The notes under the pieces: generated by a model
The model's database searches: none
Seen by the model: the letters and a program-made list of their open reading frames with translations, nothing else
Told to the model about the DNA's origin: nothing
Shown here: in pieces, positions 8,892 through 17,308 of the stretch
Layout of the letters: every line of letters begins with the position of its first letter
How positions within the stretch are numbered: the first letter of the stretch is position 1
Assembly: GCF_026127265.1 (NCBI RefSeq)
Contig: NZ_WWFG01000002.1
Coordinates: forward strand, 992,001 to 1,056,000
Direction of reading: 5' to 3'
Length of the DNA stretch: 64,000 nt
From: Nostoc sp. KVJ3
GTDB lineage: Bacteria; Cyanobacteriota; Cyanobacteriia; Cyanobacteriales; Nostocaceae
Program-made: the position numbers and the translations under genes

Positions 8892-10013
8892 ATGACAGTT
8901 GTATCCAACGACCATCGCTTTCAACCCATAAATCTTTTTGAGTACGAAAAGCTAGCAAAAGAGCATCTGTCTCAAATGACCCTTGATTACTATAGCAGTG
9001 GTGCTTGGGACGAAATCACATTACGAGATAATCGTGCTGCCTTTGAGCGAGTCAAGTTACGACCTCGGATATTAGTCGATGTTAGCGATCGCAATCTAAC
9101 TACCTCCATTTTAGGACAACCCCTGCAACTACCTTTGTTAATTGCGCCGATGGCCTTTCAATGTCTAGCCCATCCAGATGGCGAAGTGGCCACAGCTATA
9201 GCTGCCGCATCAGCTGGTGTGGGCATGGTATTAAGTACAATGGCCACAAAGAGCGTTGAAGAAGTAGCGACTGCGTGTGATAAATTTCCAGATTCTCTAC
9301 GATGGTTCCAGCTTTACATCCATAAAGACCGAGGATTAACTCGTGCTTTGGTAGAAAAAGCCTATAAAGCTGGCTACAAAGCACTTTGTCTAACTGTCGA
9401 TGCACCTGTTCTCGGACAGCGTGAAAGAGATAGACGCAACGAGTTCGCCTTACCCACAGACTTACATCTGGCTAATCTCGCCACCATCTCAGGACTAGAT
9501 ATTTCTCATGAAAAAGGCGAATCTGGGTTATTTACCTATTTTGCCCAACAGCTAAACCCAGCAGTAACTTGGGATGATTTGGAATGGTTGCAATCTTTAT
9601 CTCCACTACCTTTAGTCATCAAAGGAGTTTTACGGGGAGATGATGCTGTGCGAGCCGTAGAATATGGGGCCAAAGCAATTGTTGTTTCCAATCATGGTGG
9701 CAGACAACTCGATGGTGCGATCGCTTCAATAGAAGCCCTAGTTGAAATAGTAGCAGCAGTAGATGGTAGAGTAGAAGTGCTGCTGGATGGAGGCATTCGC
9801 AGAGGTACAGATATTCTCAAAGCTCTGGCATTAGGAGCAAAAGCAGTACTGGTTGGACGACCTATTTTATGGGGACTAGCAGTAGCAGGAGAAATGGGCG
9901 TATCTCATGTCATCTCACTGCTACAAGATGAGTTAAATATCGGCATGGCACTTAGCGGTTGTGCAAAACTACAGGATATTAACCCTAGTTTATTGATGTT
10001 GCCACGCTTTTAA
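8892..10013 (+). CDS. FMN-dependent alpha-hydroxy-acid oxidase (L-lactate/glycolate oxidase family)
   Basis: A 373-residue (beta/alpha)8 FMN enzyme that oxidises L-2-hydroxy acids to 2-oxo acids. Visible signatures are the FMN-binding LLIAPMAFQ (about 82-90), LCLTVDAPVLGQRERDRR (about 165-182) and the active-site VSNHGGRQLDGA with catalytic His, followed by VLLDGGIRRGTDILKALALGA. In cyanobacteria such as Nostoc 7120 the characterised relative is an L-lactate oxidase, which differs from plant glycolate oxidase at three positions (Met82, Leu112, Phe212). The equivalents here are Met87, Met117 and Phe217, so two of three match the lactate-oxidase type. It is probably monocistronic and lies just before tRNA-Leu. 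Confidence 0.9.
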   Translation: MTVVSNDHRFQPINLFEYEKLAKEHLSQMTLDYYSSGAWDEITLRDNRAAFERVKLRPRILVDVSDRNLTTSILGQPLQLPLLIAPMAFQCLAHPDGEVATAIAAASAGVGMVLSTMATKSVEEVATACDKFPDSLRWFQLYIHKDRGLTRALVEKAYKAGYKALCLTVDAPVLGQRERDRRNEFALPTDLHLANLATISGLDISHEKGESGLFTYFAQQLNPAVTWDDLEWLQSLSPLPLVIKGVLRGDDAVRAVEYGAKAIVVSNHGGRQLDGAIASIEALVEIVAAVDGRVEVLLDGGIRRGTDILKALALGAKAVLVGRPILWGLAVAGEMGVSHVISLLQDELNIGMALSGCAKLQDINPSLLMLPRF

Positions 10014-10088
10014 ACCTTATATATAAATTATTCCAGAAAAAGTTTGAAAATTAATTCTCAAACTTGTTACAAAATCCCTTAACTAGAG

Positions 10089-10094
10089 TATAAT
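10089..10094 (+). promoter_or_regulatory. Probable -10 box of the tRNA-Leu promoter
   Basis: TATAAT, a perfect consensus -10 hexamer, lies 19 bases before the first base of the tRNA. A weak TTGTTA-like -35 lies about 19 bases further upstream. The position predicts a short 5' leader. Confidence 0.45.
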
Positions 10095-10113
10095 ATTTAG
10101 AATAGATGTAAAA

Positions 10114-10197
10114 GGGCGGGTGGCGGAATTGGTAGACGCACCACACTCAAAATGTGGCGGCCTTGCGGTCATAGGAGTTCGATTCTCCTCCTGCCCA
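10114..10197 (+). tRNA. tRNA-Leu (anticodon CAA)
   Basis: An 84-nt cloverleaf. The acceptor stem pairs GGGCGGG (10114-10120) with CCTGCCC, with one G-T pair, and is followed by discriminator A. The D-loop is TGGCGGAATTGGTAGACGCA. The anticodon stem CCACA/TGTGG encloses loop CTCAAAA, giving anticodon CAA. A long variable arm of the class II type is present, and the T-arm contains GGTTCGATTC-like GAGTTCGATTCTC. CCA is not encoded. The long variable arm and the anticodon identify leucine. Confidence 0.97.
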
Positions 10198-10232
10198 CTA
10201 CCAAACAACTAATATATAGAGGTTAAAAACTC

Positions 10233-10490
10233 ATGCGCCTGAAAAGATGGGAGTCTCCCCGCAAAGAAGGTAGGAATGACAAAGGTAGAGGTGGTTCTGC
10301 CAGAAAACGGCAACTGAAAAAGCAACGGCAAATGTTACGCCAAAGACTCAAAGAAGCCAACAAGCCAGATAATAACAAAAACAATAGAGCAGGGGAAGAT
10401 AAGCTTATCTTCCCCTTATTTTTTGGGCTTTTATCTCTTAAGCACATACTTACGGATCAGAATCGGCAGACTCAATGCCTGGTATCTTAA
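10233..10490 (+). CDS. Small basic protein of uncertain reality
   Basis: An open frame of 85 codons beginning 35 bases after tRNA-Leu. The first 52 or so residues are very basic (MRLKRWESPRKEGR, then RKRQLKKQRQMLRQRLKEA) and look like a small RNA- or DNA-binding peptide. The frame then runs straight through a strong intrinsic terminator at 10391-10424, so most transcripts would lose the last 25 or so codons and the stop codon. Either the real product is a short peptide whose end has been frameshifted, or this is a small RNA rather than a coding gene. No family was recognised. Confidence 0.35.
   Translation: MRLKRWESPRKEGRNDKGRGGSARKRQLKKQRQMLRQRLKEANKPDNNKNNRAGEDKLIFPLFFGLLSLKHILTDQNRQTQCLVS
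10391..10424 (+). terminator. Strong intrinsic terminator
   Basis: A perfect 26-bp palindrome (10391-10416, AGGGGAAGATAAG and its complement) is followed directly by TATTTTTT. It should end transcription from the tRNA-Leu unit or from the small transcript starting near 10200. It lies inside the small open frame at 10233-10490. Confidence 0.8.
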
Positions 10491-10852
10491 CTTTTCCATA
10501 TAAAATAACTACATCAAAAATCTTACTCAGGAATAAAATTTCTATAAAAATTTATCGCAATTGTAATGTTTGTATGAAGCAATCAAAAATTAATTATGAA
10601 GAAAGTATGAATTTTGTCAACCAGCATCTGAAATCCCTAACTTAAAACAGTAAGCTAGGACACAACAGCAAGTAATTCTAGTATTACCGATTAAGCCAAA
10701 AGTATACTAAGAAAGCAATTGCACGTCCACGTGTTAACTTCCAATGATGACACAAGCCTACAAAAAGTCAGGAGTCACCCAGTCCGAATTATTCAATATT
10801 TGGAATGGTCTATGTAATCTGTGGATTTTTTTCTTGGACAGAGGAGTTATTG
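10491..10852. other. Intergenic region, nothing recognised
   Basis: A 362-base AT-rich stretch between the tRNA-linked unit and the glycosyltransferase start. No repeat, RNA or gene could be supported. It should hold the promoter of the downstream gene. Confidence 0.5.
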
Positions 10853-11650
10853 ATGGTGGCGAGAGTGCTTCTACCTACTAAAAAAGTACTTGATTTTCCT
10901 ATTACTGCTTTGCGCTTTGACCATCAGATACAAACAATACTGAAGTGGGCGAGTAGGCGTGAGAGTAAAAGTGTTTATGTAGCCAATGTACATATGCTCA
11001 TTGAAGCTCATTGGAATCCAGAGTTTGCCGCCGTATTGCGAAATGCAGATATAATTACTCCTGATGGTATGCCTCTTGTATGGATGATGCGAAAAATGGG
11101 CGCGTCTTACCAAGACCGTGTGGCAGGGATGGATATCTTTCTAGAATTGTGTCAGCGAACTCAGACACAAAATCTTAGTATTTTCTTTGTCGGTTCCCAA
11201 ACAGAAATTCTCTCTAGGATGCAAAAAAGGTTAGAGCAAGAATTTCCACAGATGAAAATTGCGGCGATGGAGCCTTTACCCTTTCGTCCCCTGACTGAAA
11301 CTGAAGACGAAGCTTTGGTACAAAAGATTAATTCTAGTGGTGCTAGTACGGTCTTAGTATCACTGGGATGTCCTAAGCAAGAAAATTGGATAGCTCAACA
11401 TAAGGGTAAGATACAAGCCGTAATGATTGGATTGGGTGGAGTTTTCCCTGTTTATGCAGGCATCCATAAACGGGCCCCCCGGATAATTCGGGACTTAGGA
11501 CTTGAATGGCTATATCGATGGATTCAAGAACCGCGCCGACTTTGCGGACGTTATGCTAAGACCATTCCACTATTTATATGGCTGGCTACGAAGCAGCTAC
11601 TATCATCAAGTCGAATTGCAGCAGTTTTCCTCCACGAAACTGGGGATTAA
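10853..11650 (+). CDS. WecG/TagA/CpsF family glycosyltransferase
   Basis: A 265-residue GT26-family enzyme that transfers a sugar (typically N-acetylmannosamine or its acid) to an undecaprenyl-linked intermediate during cell-surface glycan synthesis. Family signatures are YVANVHMLIEAHWNPEF (near 40), the core ADIITPDGMPLVWMMRKMG with the conserved Asp, and the C-terminal VSLGCPKQENWIAQH, GLGGVFPVYAG and APRIIRDLGLEWLYRWIQEP. The open frame extends upstream to 10805, but the ATG at 10853 has a GAGGAG Shine-Dalgarno six bases before it and starts at the conserved family N-terminus, so it is preferred. The C-terminal hydrophobic helix may associate with the membrane. No glycan genes flank it. 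Confidence 0.88.
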   Translation: MVARVLLPTKKVLDFPITALRFDHQIQTILKWASRRESKSVYVANVHMLIEAHWNPEFAAVLRNADIITPDGMPLVWMMRKMGASYQDRVAGMDIFLELCQRTQTQNLSIFFVGSQTEILSRMQKRLEQEFPQMKIAAMEPLPFRPLTETEDEALVQKINSSGASTVLVSLGCPKQENWIAQHKGKIQAVMIGLGGVFPVYAGIHKRAPRIIRDLGLEWLYRWIQEPRRLCGRYAKTIPLFIWLATKQLLSSSRIAAVFLHETGD

Positions 11651-12166
11651 GGAAAATAAGGTGAGACTGACTAGGGTAAAAAGAATAATCTAATTACCCC
11701 TAGCTTTTAAATTCAAAGCTAAGGGCAACTTCACGCTCCCGGATTTTATCAATCAAAAACTGGCTGTAATGTCACGAATTATGGAAAAACTGGCTTATAT
11801 ATCAGGAGGTAGGAGGTAAAAGCATTACTATTCCTAGCTTTCATATAATCTCTGCTAAGTAGATGAATGTAAATAAATATAATATAGGCTGTCATTGCGA
11901 GGAGGCACGACGAAGCAATCGCAAGGGTTTCGGTCTTTTTACATTTTGTTACATAGCTCGGTTTATTCGTACCTACCTACTTATGTAAGGAATTAATTTG
12001 CCAAAAAAAATCATGATTAGAGCCAGTCTGTTAGTAATTCATCCTTTCAGATTTTATATCAATACAAAAACTCCACTTCCTAAAAGTTAGTGGAGTAATT
12101 TATATTAGACTATTAGTAATGAATCATCGCCATTATTGCTATTTACACTGCCCAAACTAAACTAAA
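11651..12166. other. Intergenic region with one dispersed repeat
   Basis: A 516-base gap between convergent genes. A short copy of the GTCATTGCGA...GCAATCGCAA repeat lies at about 11890-11930, and the CsbD terminator lies at 12066-12095. No gene was seen. Confidence 0.6.
12066..12095 (-). terminator. Intrinsic terminator of the csbD-like gene
   Basis: Read on the minus strand, CTCCACT and AGTGGAG form a stem around an 11-base loop and are followed by TTTTT. It lies about 70 bases after the CsbD-family stop codon. Confidence 0.65.
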
Positions 12167-12349
12167 TTAGTCTACAATTTTCTTAACTTCGTCTTTAATG
12201 TTTTCTACAGTGTGAGCAACTTGGGCTTCAGCTTGTTTTGCTTGTCCTTCAGCTTTCTCTTGTGGATTACCGGTTATTTCACCCACAACCTCTTGAATTT
12301 TTCCTTCAATATTTTTTAAAGTAGCTTCTACTCTTTTTTCAGTACTCAT
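12167..12349 (-). CDS. CsbD family stress protein
   Basis: A 60-residue hydrophilic helical protein. The family core is seen in KNIEGKIQEVVGEITGNPQEKAEGQAKQ (about residues 12-39, quoted here only in outline: KNIEGKIQEVVGEITG then AEGQAKQ). CsbD proteins are induced by general stress (sigma-B regulon in Bacillus) and in other bacteria by osmotic or desiccation stress; their biochemical role is not known. The length is typical. It is monocistronic, with its own terminator downstream. The nearby dps gene points to a local stress theme. Confidence 0.88.
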   Translation of the reverse strand: MSTEKRVEATLKNIEGKIQEVVGEITGNPQEKAEGQAKQAEAQVAHTVENIKDEVKKIVD

Positions 12350-12525
12350 GGTTTTTATCTCCAGCTTGTAGTTGATTCAGCTATTACATAAACTAACAGT
12401 AATATCTTAGTTATCACTTCCATCACCCGATAGAACAATTTTTTAGATTATGTATCTTAAGATAGATACGAAGCGCTACAGGAGTACGCAAGTAAAAAAT
12501 ATGAAAAATATATATAGCGGTTCTT

Positions 12526-12686
12526 AGAGGATGTTTTAAAAGTGGTTGGCTGTAATTTTAGGCACTTGTTGATCCCCCCTAACCCCCCTTAAAAAAGGGC
12601 AAGAATCAAAGTCCCCCAATTTATCGGGGGATTTAGGGGATCTAAAACTTTTTGCTACCGACCAGAGGACTTTTAAAACATCCTCT
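12526..12686. repeat. MITE-like element with 18-bp perfect terminal repeats
   Basis: AGAGGATGTTTTAAAAGT (12526-12543) recurs inverted at 12669-12686. The interior contains GATCCCCCCTAACCCCCCTT, AAAAAGGGC and CCCCCAATTTATCGGGGG pieces. Those pieces recur inside a different element at 37278-37477. Confidence 0.75.
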
Positions 12687-13015
12687 CAGTCGAGTGAGGT
12701 ACAAGAACCCCACCCCCAACACCCTCCCCGCAAGCGATGAGGGGACTATGATGTACCTTGTATGATTAGGAAACGCTATAGGACTCCCATTTGATTTTTG
12801 AATAAAATTGTAAATTTGTGAAAATTTGCGCTCTCCAGATTCCCGGATTATCACTCAAAGAAGTCAGGGATTTAACTTTTGTCACTTAAATACTCCCTTT
12901 ATTATGTTGTTTTTACAATGAATATGATAAAGAGGTAGATGGAGACAGATTAATCCTTTAACACCACTTAGAAGGGGAAATTTATCGTCCTTCTAAGTAG
13001 TTTGTTTGACAAGTA

Positions 13016-13276
13016 TTAGGATTACTATTTGATTTTTGGAAAAATCTAAGTGTTTATAGTGGCGCGGCAAGGCTAAATATGTGCATTAAGAAAAAAGCAG
13101 AAAACATTGATTTATCTCAATTTTCTCAAAAATCTATTGCAACATTTTAGCCTTGCCATGCCAGTAGGGTGTGTTAGAGGGAACGTCGTAACGCACCAAG
13201 AGCTTGAGATGGTGCCGTACTTTCTGCGCTAACACACCTACGTATCTTTTCAGAAATCAAATATGAGTCCTATAGT
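13016..13276. repeat. MITE-like element with a second element nested inside
   Basis: The outer ends are GGATTACTATTTGATTTTTGG (about 13019-13039, 21 bases; core TATTTGATTTTTG) and an inverted copy around CAGAAATCAAATATGAGTCC near 13250-13269. Inside, GGCGCGGCAAGGCTAAA (13061-13077) recurs inverted at 13146-13162, marking a 102-bp inner element. A GTGTGTTAG...CTAACACAC palindrome lies at about 13168-13230. A third outer-type end lies at about 12775-12800. Confidence 0.6.
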
Positions 13277-13299
13277 AATCTTAACTCAGAGGTTATAAG

Positions 13300-13839
13300 C
13301 TACACACCTACAGGAGTCTTAGCCCCAGATGCTGGCTGTTTACCATCTGGATCTATTGCTTCCCCTTCAATAAATGAACGCAGCATCCAAGCTATCTCTT
13401 CATGCTGTTCCAACAGTCCAGTCAAGAAGTCAGCAGTCCCTTGATCGTGGAACTTATCACCAGACTGATCTACATGGTCTCTTAAGTTACGAATAACCTG
13501 CTCATGATCGTGTACTAGATTAGCTACCATCTTCGTTGCTGTGGGAACATTACCAGCATGTTCCTTGAGGGTAGCAATCTTGAGAAATCCTTCCATTGTG
13601 CCAACTGGATAACCACCTAAAGCACGAGTTCGTTCTGCCAAGGCATCAATATTTAGAGTCAGCTTTTGGTAGTGTTCTTCCCAAAGCTGGTGCAAAGAAC
13701 GGAACTGAGGGCCAACGACATCCCAGTGGTACTTTTTGGTTTTCACTAACAGTAGATAGGCATCTGCCAAATCTTGATTTAAGAGATTAATTACACCTTG
13801 ACGCTGTTCTTCTGTCAAACCAATGTTTATCGCACGCAT
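13300..13839 (-). CDS. dps: Dps-family ferroxidase/DNA-protection protein
   Basis: A 179-residue four-helix-bundle protein of the Dps/ferritin family. The ferroxidase residues expected at the dimer interface are visible as His38 (in KYHWDV), His50 (SLHQLW), Asp65 and Glu69 (NIDALAER). Dps dodecamers oxidise Fe(II) with H2O2, store the iron and protect DNA during oxidative and starvation stress. The C-terminal tail (KQPASGAKTPVGV) is flexible and longer than in minimal Dps. Filamentous cyanobacteria carry several dps paralogues with different metal preferences, so the exact subtype cannot be set from sequence alone. It is monocistronic between repeat-rich gaps. Confidence 0.93.
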   Translation of the reverse strand: MRAINIGLTEEQRQGVINLLNQDLADAYLLLVKTKKYHWDVVGPQFRSLHQLWEEHYQKLTLNIDALAERTRALGGYPVGTMEGFLKIATLKEHAGNVPTATKMVANLVHDHEQVIRNLRDHVDQSGDKFHDQGTADFLTGLLEQHEEIAWMLRSFIEGEAIDPDGKQPASGAKTPVGV

Positions 13840-14092
13840 TTTTTTCCATCCCTAAGCAAACTTATTTACTAAGTTCCCAGATTTCAGACATATTCCACAT
13901 CAACCAAAGGAAACATTATGATATGAAATTAATTACCATATTCCTAATTATGCCTATGTCTTAATAGGTAGTATTAAGTCAATAATCTAGTAATTAGCGA
14001 TTTTTATTGTTAATATCCAAACAGCAATGGGTCACTGCTTTTACGCAATTACCCATTACTATCTATCAAAAATTACCCAACTATTAATTTAG

Positions 14093-14449
14093 TTACTTAC
14101 CTGTAACTTTCTCCAACACTTTCTTTATATTTTCTTCCGCAGAGGTTGCACTCTGGGAATTTTCAGGACGCTTTTGCTTGTCAATATCAGCATCTCCCTG
14201 AACTTCATTTAGTCCTTTGTTGGACTCCTTTTGAACCTTTTTTAATCCTGCTGGTGGTTCTTTAGCAGCTTTGTCAGTTTTGCGTTGAATGTTAAGCAAT
14301 TGTGTAGTACCTTCGGTAGAGTCACTTTGGTAGCTATCGATCGCAAAAGCAGGAAAAGCACTAGATAACAATAGTAAGGCGCAAGTAAAAGCCACAACTA
14401 AAAAACGTACTGGACTTAAGATAGATAAAACAGAAGCAACAATCTTCAT
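14093..14449 (-). CDS. Small exported protein with low-complexity charged mature region
   Basis: A 118-residue protein with a clear signal peptide (hydrophobic stretch about residues 14-36 ending AFPAFA, predicted cleavage before IDSYQS). The mature region of about 80 residues is rich in Lys, Glu, Gln and Asn and has no cysteine. It is predicted to be helical or disordered and periplasmic. The family was not recognised. The setting between dps/csbD and a GCS2-type ligase is compatible with a stress role, but that is only inference. Confidence 0.65.
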   Translation of the reverse strand: MKIVASVLSILSPVRFLVVAFTCALLLLSSAFPAFAIDSYQSDSTEGTTQLLNIQRKTDKAAKEPPAGLKKVQKESNKGLNEVQGDADIDKQKRPENSQSATSAEENIKKVLEKVTGK

Positions 14450-14811
14450 TTCAAAACCTCGATAACAGTTTTAACAACGGAGAACTTTCACTAAAGGAGC
14501 GAAGGATATACTTTTATTTGACAAACTTTAGCCAGAATAAAAATAACAACCTACGCGCCAATCTCAAAGTTCTCGATCAACTAACCTGACGAAGAAATTG
14601 CCTTTGTATTTCTGCACGGAATTAGTCAGGTATAATAAGCAAATACCAGCTTAATTCTTTAGCAAAATCATTAGGTTTTTAATGACATTTCTTCGTTTGC
14701 AGGTCATCTGTTCCTATTTCTACTTTGAAAATGCTAATGCCTACATCAATCTATAGAATGAAGTTTCCTATATCTGTAGTTACAATAAATTAAATCTATA
14801 GGTATATCGTT
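14450..14811. other. Intergenic region, nothing recognised
   Basis: A 362-base AT-rich gap. It must contain the promoter of the exported protein and the 3' end of the GCS2 gene transcript. No repeat family or gene was recognised. Confidence 0.5.
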
Positions 14812-15909
14812 CTAACGATAAGTTTGCTTTATTACCTCTTCTATTGAACTGACACGGTGGAACATTTCTATTAATTCATGGGATCTTGTTTTTTGCTTCG
14901 CTAACAGCACTTTTAGCGGCATTAAATATTGAATATCTGGATCATCTCCCAAGGCAAATTCGGCTGCTTGCAAGACTTTTGTCGCATTTACAAAAATATC
15001 CTCGTTGTCAAAACCTTCTTTTGCAGAAATTTTGTGTAATGTTGCATCAGGTACGATTGCTCTACCAATCAAAGTTTCATCTAACACTAAACCTTTTAAT
15101 AATGCCAGTAAAGCTGCGTAGATGAGAAAATCATCACAACTATCACAAGCCTTAAATTCAATGCGTCCTACTTCAGCAGCAATGCGGGCGATTCTTGTTA
15201 AACAAGGTATGCTATCAATCAGTTCTTCTTGTTCTTTAACAAAAACTAGGGCTGCTGGTCTTTTTCCAGTTCTGATAAAAGTTCGTACCGATAGCCCATC
15301 CCATAAACCTCCGTTATAAAAAGGGGAACTATAAGTAAAAGGAACGATATAAGGACTGTAATAAGTTAACTTTTTGCCAATATCAATCACATCTTTAGTA
15401 GACAAATCTGGCACTGAAATATTTAAATCTGGCCCATAAGATACCATGTGAATATTAGCAGTTTGTTCGTCAGGATAAACCTCTAACTGTTTGATTTCAT
15501 AATCATTTAATGGGGGTTGAGGCTCAAAAGCTGGATTGTAGGGATTAAAACTCACTAAAACTGGTGAAAAATCAAAACTAGCAGCAACCTCACGCAGTAA
15601 GTGAAAACTTTCTGATAATTCAGTAATAGCACCGTGAATATTAGGATGTATAGTTGTTCTAATTTCAATACCTTTAACATGACAATCTATTACTTCGTCG
15701 GAATCTGCAAATCTTTCAAAGCCCTCAATATACCATCTTTTCATCTTAATACCTGCATCACCTACGCGCAGTTGAGGATAATCGCTGGGGTATGTCGGTA
15801 GCCTTTCAATAATTTGATTGAAATCAGCAAATTTTGTGTGAGAAAAATCAGCAAACCTTCCTTCTTTGTTTAGGAAGGCGACTTCATGCTCAATGCCAAA
15901 GAAAAACAT
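14812..15909 (-). CDS. GCS2-type glutamate-cysteine ligase family protein
   Basis: A 365-residue protein of the GCS2 (ATP-dependent carboxylate-amine ligase) fold. The N-terminal FGIEHEVAFL contains the E-x-E metal-binding motif typical of this fold, and further family features are the IEIRTTIHPNIHGAITEL segment (about 86-103) and RIEFKACDSCDDFLIYAAL (about 244-262). GCS2 enzymes join glutamate to cysteine or another amine with ATP; relatives work in glutathione, ergothioneine or other peptide synthesis. From memory, it does not resemble the usual cyanobacterial GshA N-terminus, so it is probably a paralogue with a different amine substrate. It is monocistronic. Confidence 0.72.
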   Translation of the reverse strand: MFFFGIEHEVAFLNKEGRFADFSHTKFADFNQIIERLPTYPSDYPQLRVGDAGIKMKRWYIEGFERFADSDEVIDCHVKGIEIRTTIHPNIHGAITELSESFHLLREVAASFDFSPVLVSFNPYNPAFEPQPPLNDYEIKQLEVYPDEQTANIHMVSYGPDLNISVPDLSTKDVIDIGKKLTYYSPYIVPFTYSSPFYNGGLWDGLSVRTFIRTGKRPAALVFVKEQEELIDSIPCLTRIARIAAEVGRIEFKACDSCDDFLIYAALLALLKGLVLDETLIGRAIVPDATLHKISAKEGFDNEDIFVNATKVLQAAEFALGDDPDIQYLMPLKVLLAKQKTRSHELIEMFHRVSSIEEVIKQTYR

Positions 15910-16577
15910 TATCTATACCTTTATTGTTTGTTGTATGTACCCAGTTATCGAGAATAGTTACTCGCAACAGGCTATCTGAGAAGTTTTTGCAGAAGTTAAG
16001 TTAATTAAATTCGTAAGCGACACCTACGGCAACCCGAACGCGAATAGCGTCTCCAAAGGAGAAGCGGTAATGCTGCAATAATTTCAGATGATTTAGGATT
16101 GCTATACTATAATTAAATAAACTACCTAAAGCTCATAATTTCTAAGCCATAGAAGAGTTAGTAGTATTTCTTTAATCACTCCAAAGGGAACTTTTGTTTT
16201 ATTCATCAATACCTCCAAAATGCATATTAAATCTCCCTTTTATTAGTTTAAGTAAAAAATATTATCAAGATTACTATAGCAATCCTAAATCATTTGTGAA
16301 AATTACATATCTCTTTCTTCTTTCTTCTCTTTGCGTCCTTGGCGTACTTGGCGGTTCGTTTCCTTATTTATATTTTTCACGACTCATTTAGGACTGCTAT
16401 ATCAAATGGATTTTACCTCAAGACCGACTATGGCGATTTGAAAACTTCTTTAGTTTATTTTTTGAGACAGCGATGCCTACTCACTTTGTTGGTTTTTCTC
16501 TGTTCCCCTCACTATCTTCATAGTCACTGGTTAGGATAGCTTAGTAGTGACTGAGGAAAGCTACCAGACGTGAGTTT
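15910..16577. other. Intergenic region with inverted-repeat elements
   Basis: A 668-base gap. It holds three copies of an end sequence TATAGCARTCCTAAAT: two bound the 127-bp element at 16275-16401, and a lone inverted copy lies at 16091-16106. A dispersed GCGAATAGCGTCTCC repeat lies near 16040-16065. Short open frames in 16194-16539 (+) read through these repeats and are not credible genes. Confidence 0.65.
16275..16401. repeat. 127-bp MITE-like element with TATAGCAATCC ends
   Basis: TATAGCAATCCTAAAT at 16275-16290 recurs inverted, with a few changes, ending at 16401; the similarity extends to GTGAAAA on both sides. The interior includes the dispersed TTGGCGGTTCGTTTCC-type repeat. Another inverted end lies at 16091-16106. 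Confidence 0.65.
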
Positions 16578-17234
16578 ATGACAAGTACCGTTCAATCCCC
16601 CTACAGCAGCGAACAGATTGCAGCTTGGTTGCGTGGACTGCTCACCATTGCTTGGGCAGATGGTAATTTTGATCCCCAAGAACAAGAATTAATTGCCAGC
16701 ATTACCAAAGATGAATTAGCCCTTGGGATGACATGGGATTCACTAGAGGTAATTACGCCGATAGAATTAGCCGCAGTGTTGGGTAAAGGTACACCAGCAG
16801 CAGAAAATTTTTTAAGGACAGCGGTGATGGTAGCGATCGCAGATGGCACTTATTCTCCCAGCGAAGATCGAGTGCTACAACAGTTCTGCCAAGCCTTAGA
16901 ACAGCCAGAGAATTTACTAGAACCTCTTCGCCACACCCTAGAACAGCCCGCTACACCGGGACTTACAAAGCGTCAAATTGATGCATTACACCCCCTAAGA
17001 GACTGGCTCGATGGCCTAGATATCCAAGACCCAAGAGTAGCCCGCTTTTTGTGTAAAATGATTCCCTCTCAGTGTCCCTTTGAGCGGGATGTCACCTTAT
17101 TTGGACGCAAGATTGTCCACATCCCACCGATGTGTAAAATTAACCCCTTGTACGAGCAACTGGTGGGCTTACGTTTCCGCGCTCTCTCCTATCTAGCAGA
17201 TAAATGCGGTGAAGATGTTTCGCCATATATTTAG
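16578..17234 (+). CDS. TerB-like protein with Mo-dependent nitrogenase C-terminal domain
   Basis: A 218-residue two-domain protein. Residues about 10-115 form a TerB-like helical, metal-binding-type domain (LLTIAWADGNFDPQEQELI and VMVAIADGTYSPSED are the characteristic A-DG..-P.E repeats). Residues about 135-215 match the cyanobacterial Mo-dependent nitrogenase C-terminal domain (LHPLRDWLDGLDIQDPRVAR, then CPFERDVTLFGRKIVHIPP). Despite its name this domain is common in cyanobacteria outside nif clusters, and its function is not known. It lies 74 bases before obg on the same strand and may be co-transcribed with it. Confidence 0.82.
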   Translation: MTSTVQSPYSSEQIAAWLRGLLTIAWADGNFDPQEQELIASITKDELALGMTWDSLEVITPIELAAVLGKGTPAAENFLRTAVMVAIADGTYSPSEDRVLQQFCQALEQPENLLEPLRHTLEQPATPGLTKRQIDALHPLRDWLDGLDIQDPRVARFLCKMIPSQCPFERDVTLFGRKIVHIPPMCKINPLYEQLVGLRFRALSYLADKCGEDVSPYI

Positions 17235-17308
17235 TTAGAGTTAGGAGTGAGGAGTAAGGAGTTATAATTTGTAACTCCTCACTCTTCACTTTTCACTATT
17301 ATTTAAGT

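Larger units (their letters stand above)
12350..13299. other. Repeat-dense intergenic region with nested MITE-like elements
   Basis: A 950-base gap. It holds a 161-bp inverted-repeat element (12526-12686), an isolated repeat end near 12775-12800, and a larger element (about 13016-13276) that itself encloses a 102-bp inverted-repeat element (13061-13162). The open frame at 12642-12854 (-) runs through these repeats and is not credible. Confidence 0.7.

Noticed and set aside
10223..10447. 74-codon minus-strand frame opposite the basic peptide
   Set aside because: It is the antisense of a lysine/arginine-rich stretch, giving artificial leucine/serine-rich text, and it overlaps the terminator.
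12642..12854. 70-codon minus-strand frame
   Set aside because: It starts inside one MITE-like element and runs into another; no family features.
16194..16539. Two short plus-strand frames with hydrophobic stretches
   Set aside because: They overlap the 127-bp inverted-repeat element and lack ribosome sites or conserved motifs.
16578..17234. Nitrogenase gene
   Set aside because: The Mo-dependent nitrogenase C-terminal domain is a name only; no nif gene or cofactor motif is present.
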